Assembly: GCA_018058425.1 (NCBI GenBank)
Contig: JAGOZX010000025.1
Coordinates: 1-39,297 of the forward strand
Direction of reading: 5' to 3'
Length of the DNA stretch: 39,297 nucleotides
Source: Sebaldella sp.
GTDB taxonomy: Bacteria; Fusobacteriota; Fusobacteriia; Fusobacteriales; Leptotrichiaceae
In this document: piece by piece, positions 33,552 through 39,297 of the stretch
Layout: each line of letters opens with the position of its first letter
Numbering within the stretch: position 1 is the first letter of the stretch
Position numbers and translations under genes: made by a program
Notes under the pieces: generated by a model
What the model was told of the DNA's origin: nothing
Databases searched by the model: none
What the model saw: the letters and a program-made list of their open reading frames with translations, nothing else

Positions 33552-33797
33552 ATGAGATTAGATAAATTTCTCAAAATAACAAGAATAATAAAAAGAAGAA
33601 CAATAGCAAAAGAATTAGCTGATAATGGAAATATTCATGTAAATAATGAAGAAAAAAAATCATCATATAGTATAAAAGCTGGAGATATTTTAGACATAAA
33701 ATATTTCAATAAAAATATAAAAGTAAAAGTTTTAGATGTTCCAAGTGAAAATCTAAGAAAAGAAAATATAGAGAAGTACATAGAGGTCACACAATGA
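33552..33797 (+). CDS. rqcP: S4-domain RNA-binding protein RqcP (YabO-like)
   Basis: 81 residues, one S4 domain: MRLDKFLKITRIIKRRTIAK, LADNGNIHVNN, AGDILDIKYFNK. The opening MRLDKFLK..RLIKRRT.AKE and overall length match B. subtilis RqcP/YabO, which binds stalled 50S-peptidyl-tRNA with RqcH during alanine tailing; Hsp15 of E. coli is related but longer. AGGAG precedes the ATG and the TGA overlaps the ispE ATG by four bases (ATGA), so the two are coupled. RqcH is not in the window. Confidence 0.85.
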   Translation: MRLDKFLKITRIIKRRTIAKELADNGNIHVNNEEKKSSYSIKAGDILDIKYFNKNIKVKVLDVPSENLRKENIEKYIEVTQ

Positions 33798-34660
33798 TAC
33801 AGTCAAATTGTAAATTAAATATAGGCTTAAATATTTTGAATAAAAGAGAAGATGGGTACCATGAACTGGATATGGTTATGGTACCTATTGATTTTAGTGA
33901 TGTTATAGAATATAAAGACTATAATGTAGACGGAGATTTAATACTGGAAACAAATCATGGAAATATACCTACAGATGAGAAAAATACAGTAAGGAAAGCC
34001 TATAATCTCTATTTTGATAATGCAAATATTTCAAAAAAGAAAATAAAAATATTTTTGGAAAAAATAGTTCCACATGAAGCAGGATTAGGTGGAGGCAGCT
34101 CTAATGCGGCATTTGTACTAAAAGAATTAAATAAAAAATATCATTGTTATGATGAGATGGAATTAAAAAAAATAGCTGTAAAAGTAGGGGCAGATGTTCC
34201 ATTTTTCTTAAGAAATAAAAGTGCAAGAGTAATGGGAATAGGGGAAAAGATATTAGAGATAGAAAATAATCTAACAACAAATATCTTATTAATAAAACCG
34301 TCAGATATAGGCATGTCTACAGGAAAAGCCTATAGCTATTATGAAAATCATAAAAATGAATTGAAAATGGCAAATATTGATGAAATAATAAGAGCTTTAA
34401 AAGAAAATGATATTACTCACTTGGAAAAACACATAGAAAATTCTCTTGAGCAACTAATTTTCAAAAAAGATAATCATTTACAAGATATAAAAAATAAAAT
34501 AGAAGATAGTTTATCAAAAAAAGTATTTTTATCTGGAAGCGGAAGCTGTTTCTTTGCTTTTTATGACAAAGATAACAGAGATATAAAAAAATTGGATAAA
34601 AAAAATGTATATTATAGAATGATAAAAAAACCTTTTTTATGCAGAAGAAAGGTTTTATAA
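33794..34660 (+). CDS. ispE: 4-diphosphocytidyl-2-C-methyl-D-erythritol kinase
   Basis: GHMP kinase that phosphorylates the 2-hydroxyl of CDP-ME in the MEP isoprenoid pathway. 288 residues. Marks are KLNIGLNILNKREDGYHEL (7-25), the ATP loop PHEAGLGGGSSNAA (93-106), VGADVPFF (131-138) with catalytic Asp134, and the C-terminal GHMP motif VFLSGSGSCFFAFYD (about 255-269). The region at the start is shorter than many (INLTLDV-type). The ATG overlaps the rqcP stop. A terminator-like hairpin overlaps its own stop codon. Confidence 0.94.
   Translation: MIQSNCKLNIGLNILNKREDGYHELDMVMVPIDFSDVIEYKDYNVDGDLILETNHGNIPTDEKNTVRKAYNLYFDNANISKKKIKIFLEKIVPHEAGLGGGSSNAAFVLKELNKKYHCYDEMELKKIAVKVGADVPFFLRNKSARVMGIGEKILEIENNLTTNILLIKPSDIGMSTGKAYSYYENHKNELKMANIDEIIRALKENDITHLEKHIENSLEQLIFKKDNHLQDIKNKIEDSLSKKVFLSGSGSCFFAFYDKDNRDIKKLDKKNVYYRMIKKPFLCRRKVL
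34627..34656 (+). terminator. Terminator overlapping the ispE 3' end
   Basis: AAAACCTTT (34627-34635) pairs with AAAGGTTTT (34648-34656), 9 bp, 12-nt loop, followed by ATAAAT. It lies just before the ispE stop, in the last codons. Confidence 0.6.
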
Positions 34661-34832
34661 ATATATTTAATAATAAAAGATTTAATAATTATTATTCATA
34701 TATAAAAAACTTAAATACCTGTAAATTCATTGTTTATAATGATTTATGGGTGTTTTTATTTTAAAAAAATTTTAATTTAATTGCTAAAACTGTTAAAAAT
34801 TATCACTTTGATAAAAAAAATATGAAAAAGGG

Positions 34833-34860
34833 TTGATTTTTGAAAATTATGGGGTATACT
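34833..34860 (+). promoter_or_regulatory. Promoter of spoVG
   Basis: TTGATT (34833-34838), 16 bp, TATACT (34855-34860), 46 nt before the ATG at 34906. A G-run immediately precedes the -10. Confidence 0.65.
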
Positions 34861-34905
34861 ATATGGAAGATAAACTTCAAAACAACTGGAGAAGGGGTGC
34901 TGAGA

Positions 34906-35220
34906 ATGAAAATCACAGACATCAGACTAAGATTAGGGAGAGGCGCTGAAGATGGAGGTAAGTTAAAAGCATATGTAGATGTGACTTTTGATGAAAGTTT
35001 TGTTATTCATGGTTTAAAAATTATAGAAGGACAAAATGGATTATTTGTAGCCATGCCATCTCGTAGAATGCCAAATGGAGAGTTTAAGGACATTGCGCAT
35101 CCTATAACACCTGAATTAAGAAATGAATTGACAAATTTTATTATTAAGAAATTTGAAGAAGAAAAAGAAAGTCTTGAAGCCGCTGCTGCTGCCGCTGTTG
35201 CAAGCCCACCAGCAGAATAA
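34906..35220 (+). CDS. spoVG: SpoVG-family regulator
   Basis: 104 residues: MKITDIRLRLGRGAEDGGKL, then VDVTFDESFVIHGLKIIEGQ, GLFVAMPSRRMPNGEFKDIA and HPITPELRNELTNFIIKKFE, the SpoVG family core, closing with an Ala-rich tail. The family binds DNA and RNA and regulates envelope and virulence functions in Firmicutes and Borrelia. An in-frame start at 34840 would precede the TATACT-box start of transcription, so the ATG at 34906 behind AAGGGGTG is preferred. It is a single-gene unit with its own promoter and two terminators. Confidence 0.93.
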   Translation: MKITDIRLRLGRGAEDGGKLKAYVDVTFDESFVIHGLKIIEGQNGLFVAMPSRRMPNGEFKDIAHPITPELRNELTNFIIKKFEEEKESLEAAAAAAVASPPAE

Positions 35221-35249
35221 AACAAAACATTAAAGTCTAAGAGTAGTTT

Positions 35250-35289
35250 CTCTTTTTAATGAACTTTAGTTTATTAAAAAGAGTTTTTT
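35250..35289 (+). terminator. Terminator of spoVG
   Basis: CTCTTTTTAAT (35250-35260) pairs with ATTAAAAAGAG (35273-35283), 11 bp with a 12-nt loop, followed by six T. Confidence 0.85.
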
Positions 35290-35327
35290 ATTGTTTAGTC
35301 TAACAAAGTTAAGAATAATATATAAAG

Positions 35328-35365
35328 AAAAATAGCCAGAACAGAAATGTTTTCTGGCTATTTTT
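35328..35365 (+). terminator. Second hairpin, tandem or independent terminator
   Basis: AAAAATAGCCAGA (35328-35340) and TCTGGCTATTTTT (35353-35365) form a perfect 13-bp stem with a 12-nt loop. It is either a back-up for spoVG or the end of a short unannotated transcript from about 35290. Confidence 0.75.
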
Positions 35366-35418
35366 CATTAGACTTTTATAAAAAAGAAAGACGAAGCTGA
35401 ATTTTTTTGTGTACTTTA

Positions 35419-35447
35419 TTGACAGAGAAGAGAAAAAAGACTAAAAT
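35419..35447 (+). promoter_or_regulatory. Sigma70-type promoter of pth
   Basis: TTGACA (35419-35424), 17 bp, TAAAAT (35442-35447), 38 nt before the pth ATG. Confidence 0.85.
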
Positions 35448-35485
35448 ACTTTATGAAAACAAAATTTATATAGATAGGGAGAAAG

Positions 35486-36055
35486 ATGAAACTAATAGTA
35501 GGACTTGGAAATCCTGGTGAAAATTATAAATTAACTCGACATAATATTGGATTTATATATATAGATGAATATTTAAAGAATAATGGTGTTGGGGTAAGAG
35601 ATTATAAAAAAAAATTCAAAGGTGAAATTGTAGAGTTAAATAAAAATGGAGAAAAAGTGATATTTCTAAAACCACTTACATTTATGAACTTAAGCGGAGA
35701 GTCTATAAGAGAAGCAGTGAAATTTTATAAATTAGATCCTAAAACTGACTTATTTGTAATATATGATGATATGGATTTAGAACTAGGAAGAATAAAGCTA
35801 AAAGCAAATGGAAGGTCAGGAGGACATAATGGAATAAAGTCTATTATTAGCAATCTTGGTGCTGAATTTATAAGAATAAAGTGTGGAATTGGCAGATCTT
35901 CTAATAAGGATGTGGTGGACTATGTTTTGGGGAAATTTACATCAGAAGAGAGAGTTATTTTGAAAGATAATTTAGATAAAATAAATGATTTGATAGATAA
36001 TATAATTAAAGATAATGATATCAATAAATTAATGTCTATTTACAACCAAAAATAA
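35486..36055 (+). CDS. pth: Peptidyl-tRNA hydrolase
   Basis: Recycles peptidyl-tRNA dropped from ribosomes. 189 residues: MKLIVGLGNPGENY (1-14), LTRHNIGF with catalytic His19, FLKPLTFMNLSGES (about 60-73), YDDMDLELGRIKLKANG and GRSGGHNGIKSIISNLG, and IKCGIGRS. GGGAGAAAG precedes the ATG. Own promoter and terminator. Usually near spoVG or the ribosomal L25 gene in other bacteria; here it follows spoVG. Confidence 0.96.
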   Translation: MKLIVGLGNPGENYKLTRHNIGFIYIDEYLKNNGVGVRDYKKKFKGEIVELNKNGEKVIFLKPLTFMNLSGESIREAVKFYKLDPKTDLFVIYDDMDLELGRIKLKANGRSGGHNGIKSIISNLGAEFIRIKCGIGRSSNKDVVDYVLGKFTSEERVILKDNLDKINDLIDNIIKDNDINKLMSIYNQK

Positions 36056-36149
36056 TTAACTTAAAATTGTTATTAGAGCATGAAATAGTTTTGTAAAATA
36101 ATACTAATTTCATAATTTAACTATTGTATTAAACACCAGATAACCTTGT

Positions 36150-36183
36150 AAAATCTTCTTATAAAATATAGGGAGATTTTTTT
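36150..36183 (+). terminator. Terminator of pth
   Basis: AAAATCTTCTT (36150-36160), loop of 9, AGGGAGATTTT (36170-36180): 11 bp including two G-T pairs, then more T. Its T run merges with the first repeat of the Pho-box-like array. Confidence 0.75.
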
Positions 36184-36234
36184 ACATATTTTTTACATTA
36201 CTTTTATACTCTATTTACATAACTAAGATAAAAT
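36181..36234 (+). promoter_or_regulatory. Pho-box-like repeat array and promoter of pstS
   Basis: TTTACA at 36181-36186, 36192-36197 and 36214-36219, with TTTATA at 36203-36208: four hexamers at exactly 11-bp intervals, the tandem geometry of PhoB/PhoP-type response-regulator sites. TAAAAT (36229-36234) follows 9 bp after the last repeat and has no good -35 at 17 bp, which fits activator dependence. Confidence 0.75.
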
Positions 36235-36270
36235 TATTCTAGAAAATAAAATATATTTACAGGAGGAAAA

Positions 36271-37167
36271 ATGAAAAAACTATTTACTTTAATGATAATA
36301 TCTTTTGCTTTTTTAGTTTCATGCGGTAAGGGAAATACTGATGCTAATGGATTAAAAGGAGAAGTAGTAATTGATGGTTCTTCAACAGTAGCTCCAATAT
36401 CACAAGGAGTAGCAGAAACATTTAAAGAAGAAAATTCCACTGTAAATGTTTCAATAGGGATATCTGGAACAGGTGGGGGATTTAAAAAATTTACACATGG
36501 AGAAACAGATATAAGTAATGCTTCAAGAACAATGAAGGATGAAGAGAAAAAAATAGCAGAAGAAAATAAGATAGAATATATTGAATTACAGGTAGGAATA
36601 GATGGAATAACAGTAGTAGTAAATAAAGAAAATACATGGGCACAGGATTTAACTGTGGATGAATTAAAAAAGATCTGGGCAAATGGAAGTACTATAAAAA
36701 AATGGAAAGATATAAGACCAGAATGGCCAGATTCTCCAATTGTTTTATATGCACCTGGAGAAGATTCTGGAACACATGATTATTTCGTAGAAGAGATTCT
36801 TAAAAAAGGGGAAATAAGACAAGACTATACTCCAAGTTCTAATCCAAATGTATTAGTTCAAGGTGTAGAGGGAGATAAAGGAGCATTAGGTTTTTTTGGA
36901 TATGCTTATTATGAACAAAATGCTGAAAATTTAAAAGCTTTAAAGATAAATGGAATCATTCCAACTCATGAAACAGTACAAAATGGAACTTATACACCAT
37001 TATCAAGACCAATATTTATATACGTAAATAAGAAATCATATACTGAGAAGCCTCAGGTAAAAGCTTTTGTGGACTTTTATATGCAAACTGCTGGTGAAAT
37101 AGTACCTGAAGTGGGATACATAGCTTTAAAAGATTATGCAAAAGAAATAGCAAAACTAGTAAAATAA
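36271..37167 (+). CDS. pstS: Phosphate-binding lipoprotein PstS
   Basis: Substrate-binding part of the high-affinity PstSCAB phosphate importer, here membrane-anchored. 298 residues. The signal peptide MKKLFTLMIISFAFLVSCGK ends in lipobox LVSC with Cys19. The mature part has the family's IDGSSTVAPISQGVAETF (about 34-51), GTGGGFKKFTHGETDISNAS, VDELKKIWANGST and the phosphate-cradle motif EDSGTHDYF (about 168-176). AGGAGGAAAA precedes the ATG. It is the first gene of pstS-pstC-pstA, and an attenuator follows, which would keep it in excess over the permease. Confidence 0.95.
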   Translation: MKKLFTLMIISFAFLVSCGKGNTDANGLKGEVVIDGSSTVAPISQGVAETFKEENSTVNVSIGISGTGGGFKKFTHGETDISNASRTMKDEEKKIAEENKIEYIELQVGIDGITVVVNKENTWAQDLTVDELKKIWANGSTIKKWKDIRPEWPDSPIVLYAPGEDSGTHDYFVEEILKKGEIRQDYTPSSNPNVLVQGVEGDKGALGFFGYAYYEQNAENLKALKINGIIPTHETVQNGTYTPLSRPIFIYVNKKSYTEKPQVKAFVDFYMQTAGEIVPEVGYIALKDYAKEIAKLVK

Positions 37168-37184
37168 GCTTTAATAAAAAGTTT

Positions 37185-37218
37185 AAAGAGTTCCTAATGA
37201 TAAGGGAACTTTTTATCC
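37185..37218 (+). terminator. Attenuator between pstS and pstC
   Basis: AAAGAGTTCC (37185-37194) and GGAACTTTTT (37205-37214) form a 10-bp stem with one G-T pair, and T residues follow. With pstC 37 nt downstream and no promoter seen, partial read-through is likely. Confidence 0.75.
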
Positions 37219-37251
37219 TTTTTAGTTATAAATCATCATGAAGGAGAAAAG

Positions 37252-38325
37252 ATGAAAAAAAAATATTTAAAAGAGTTTATAATTAAGTTTTTACTTATTG
37301 CATTTACTTCAATATCTGTAATAACAACAATTGGAATAGTAGTCAGCCTTTTTACAGAATCTATTCCATTTTTTCATGGAGAAAGAGTTAAACAGCTAAT
37401 TTCATATGGTACAATATGGAATCCAAGAGGAGGCCAGTATTATATTTTACCTCTAATGGTAGGTACTCTTATGATAGTAGTTTTTTCTTGTCTGTTTGCA
37501 ATACCTTTAGGATTAGGGAGTGCAATTTATTTAAGTGAGTATGCAAGTCCAAAAGTTAGAAATATTTTAAAACCAGTATTAGAAATATTGGCGGGAATAC
37601 CTTCAGTTGTTTATGGATTTTTTGCATTATTTTATATAACTCCGTTTTTAAGAACAAACATAGGGTGGCTTATGAAAGTTATACTAGTACTTTCTATTAT
37701 ATTATTTCTTTGGTTAGGAATAAGATTAATTATGAAAGCGCTAGAAAAAGATGCTATGGGAACTAAAATATTTATGATAGTAATAGGATTAGGTTTTATA
37801 GCAGCATTTATATTCTTAGCAATTAACTTTAGAAACTTTTTTGCAGCAACAAATTCTTTAAAAGTAGATACATTTAATGTATTAAGTGCCAGTTTTGCTG
37901 TGGGAATAATGATAACACCTTTAGTAGCCTCAATAAGTGAGGATGCTTTAAAGGCAGTGCCAACTACAATGAGAGAGGGATCTTTAGGATTAGGTGCAAC
38001 AAAATTTGAGACAATATGGAATGTAACTGTACCAGCAGCTATTTCTGGAATAGTATCTTCATTTATATTAGCAATTTCTAGAGCTATTGGAGAAACAATG
38101 ATAGTAACAATGGCAGCTGGAGCAAGGCCGATTTTAAATTTTAATCCATTAGGACAAGTTCAAACAATGACAGGATATATGGTAAATAAAAGTTTTGGAG
38201 ATGTAGTAGTAGGCAGTTTAGAATATCAAACAATTTTCGTAGTAGGACTAATACTTTTCTTTATTACATTATTTCTAAATGTCATTGCTAAAAAAATAGT
38301 TAATAAGTATCGAGAGGTGTACTAA
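37252..38325 (+). CDS. pstC: Phosphate ABC transporter permease PstC
   Basis: One of two inner-membrane subunits. 357 residues, 50-70 more than usual. The N-terminal helix (ITTIGIVVSLFTESIPFF), the second helix MVGTLMIVVFSCLFAIPLGL and the AGIPSVVYGFFALFYI region are standard. An insert at about 141-201 (LVLSIILFLWLGIRL, IFMIVIGLGFIAAFIFLAI) adds two hydrophobic helices not present in typical PstC. The ABC-interaction loop follows: EDALKAVPTTMREGSLGLGA, then TVPAAISGIVSSFILAISRA. GGAG precedes the ATG; pstA follows directly. Confidence 0.93.
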   Translation: MKKKYLKEFIIKFLLIAFTSISVITTIGIVVSLFTESIPFFHGERVKQLISYGTIWNPRGGQYYILPLMVGTLMIVVFSCLFAIPLGLGSAIYLSEYASPKVRNILKPVLEILAGIPSVVYGFFALFYITPFLRTNIGWLMKVILVLSIILFLWLGIRLIMKALEKDAMGTKIFMIVIGLGFIAAFIFLAINFRNFFAATNSLKVDTFNVLSASFAVGIMITPLVASISEDALKAVPTTMREGSLGLGATKFETIWNVTVPAAISGIVSSFILAISRAIGETMIVTMAAGARPILNFNPLGQVQTMTGYMVNKSFGDVVVGSLEYQTIFVVGLILFFITLFLNVIAKKIVNKYREVY

Positions 38326-38326
38326 T

Positions 38327-39205
38327 ATGGAGAATGCTTTTAAGAATAATTTGAAAACTAGAAATCTTAAAGATAAAGTATTTCGATATGTATTTTTGGG
38401 ATGTGTAATTTTTTGTTTGATTTTCTTAGTAATATTACTATTAGGAATAATAAAAGAAGGAATAAGATGGATAAGTTTTGACTTTTTAACAAAGTTTCCA
38501 TCATTAAGAAAACCAGAGAAATCAGGAATATATCCAGCAATTATGGGAAGTTTATGGATAATTTTAACAGTAGCAGTTTTAACAGTACCTATAGGAGTGG
38601 GTTCGGCTATATATCTGGAAGAGTACGCAAATAAAAAAAGTAAATTATTTAATTTTTTAGAAATAAATATATCTAATCTTGCAGGAGTACCAGCTATAGT
38701 ATACGGTCTATTAGGACTATCTTTATTTTCAAGAATACATGGATCAAGAGGAAGTATTATCACAGGAGCAGTAACTTTATCATTAATGGTTTTACCAGTA
38801 ATAATAGTTTCTTCTAGAGAAGCAATAAAGTCAGTGCCTAATTTATTAAGAGAAGCAGCATATGGATTAGGATTTACAAGATGGCAAATGGTAAAAGCAG
38901 TTGTACTGCCCTATTCAGCACCAGGAATATTAACAGGGATTATTTTATCATTATCTAGAGCCTTAGGAGAAGCAGCACCATTATTAGTGGTCGGAGCAGC
39001 AACATCAGTAACTTTAGCACCGCAAAATCTGATGTCTAAATATACAGCTTTACCAATACAGGTATATCAATGGTCAAGTATGCCAAAGAAAGTGTTTCAG
39101 GAATTATCAGCAGGAACAATAATGGTATTGCTCATAATACTGCTTTCTGCGAATACAATTGCTATAGTTTTAAGAAATAAATATCAAAAAGAAAGAGGGA
39201 ACTAG
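38327..39205 (+). CDS. pstA: Phosphate ABC transporter permease PstA
   Basis: Partner permease of PstC. 292 residues, six helices. The conserved cytoplasmic coupling loop is REAIKSVPNLLREAAYGLGF (about 165-184), with VVLPYSAPGILTGIILSLSR after it; GVPAIVYGLLGLSLF marks the family. It starts one base after the pstC stop, so translation is coupled. Its stop codon lies inside a terminator hairpin, and no pstB follows within the window. Confidence 0.94.
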   Translation: MENAFKNNLKTRNLKDKVFRYVFLGCVIFCLIFLVILLLGIIKEGIRWISFDFLTKFPSLRKPEKSGIYPAIMGSLWIILTVAVLTVPIGVGSAIYLEEYANKKSKLFNFLEINISNLAGVPAIVYGLLGLSLFSRIHGSRGSIITGAVTLSLMVLPVIIVSSREAIKSVPNLLREAAYGLGFTRWQMVKAVVLPYSAPGILTGIILSLSRALGEAAPLLVVGAATSVTLAPQNLMSKYTALPIQVYQWSSMPKKVFQELSAGTIMVLLIILLSANTIAIVLRNKYQKERGN

Positions 39206-39223
39206 TAGTTCTCTCTTTTTTCT
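39192..39223. terminator. Terminator overlapping the pstA stop codon
   Basis: AAAGAGGGAACT, loop AGT, AGTTCTCTCTTT (arms 39192-39203 and 39207-39218): a 12-bp stem with one G-T pair, T-rich after it. It is symmetric enough to end the converging gene too. Confidence 0.85.
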
Positions 39224-39232
39224 TTGAAATTA

Positions 39233-39297
39233 TTATAATATTGTGTAAATACTTTTATCTGAATAAACTGATTGTCCCTCTTCTATAAGCTTTTTGA
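39233..39297 (-). CDS. Possible 3' end of a converging gene
   Basis: The minus strand is open from the window edge and reads KKLIEEGQSVYSDKSIYTIL followed by TAA (stop bases 39233-39235). This looks like real protein but only about 20 codons are visible, so no product can be named. The frame closes just after the shared terminator. Confidence 0.4.
   Translation of the reverse strand, partial: KKLIEEGQSVYSDKSIYTIL

Noticed and set aside
34840..34905. Longer spoVG start
   Set aside because: It precedes the predicted transcription start, and the extra residues are not part of SpoVG.

Overview
The window is an AT-rich, gene-dense piece of a Gram-negative (diderm) bacterial chromosome. The best fit is the Fusobacteriaceae, probably genus Fusobacterium. 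I infer this from a 2203-residue type V autotransporter with Gly-Ile-Tyr-type passenger repeats and a C-terminal barrel ending in Phe, a small outer-membrane barrel protein ending in Phe, and Firmicute-like genes (spoVG, rqcP, DUF1292, DUF1934) in a diderm genome. No rRNA, tRNA or CRISPR was seen.

Positions 1-6200 (minus strand): a two-helix membrane protein that runs off the window, then a housekeeping run read tmk, mutL, rlmH, DUF1292, DUF1934, lysS. Several junctions are 1-nt stop/start overlaps. Positions 6200-8300: a small plus-strand ORF that looks like an internally deleted Rpn-type nuclease, a VOC-fold protein and an AraC-type regulator. Positions 8300-17300 (mostly minus): the classic translation/envelope order rpsB-tsf-pyrH-frr ... 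uppS-cdsA-dxr, followed by a TPR protein. A DUF1904 gene and a convergent plus-strand YbaK-type deacylase interrupt it between frr and uppS. rpsB has a consensus promoter and a structured leader.

Positions 17300-27400 are the accessory part: an outer-membrane barrel protein, a wrecked IS3-family element, the giant autotransporter and a 5'-truncated PucR/CdaR-type regulator. The IS right end supplies a TTGACA that sits exactly 17 bp from a TATAAT just upstream of the autotransporter. The segment is bracketed by two direct copies of a 54-bp identical sequence. On the minus strand each copy has a TATAAT box, an upstream CTTAGAATA-type element at fixed distance, a C-rich unpaired stretch, and a terminator hairpin whose stem differs by compensatory changes. 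I read these as twin copies of an approximately 67-nt small RNA gene, the most interesting object in the window.

Positions 27400-39297: a YwaF-like membrane protein diverges from mfd. Then, all on plus, come a parvulin-type lipoprotein, an AsmA-like protein, rqcP, ispE, spoVG, pth and pstS-pstC-pstA. pstS is preceded by four TTTACA/TTTATA repeats at exact 11-bp spacing, a Pho-box-like array. A terminator overlaps the pstA stop codon and what looks like the 3' end of a converging gene follows, so pstB is not the next gene.
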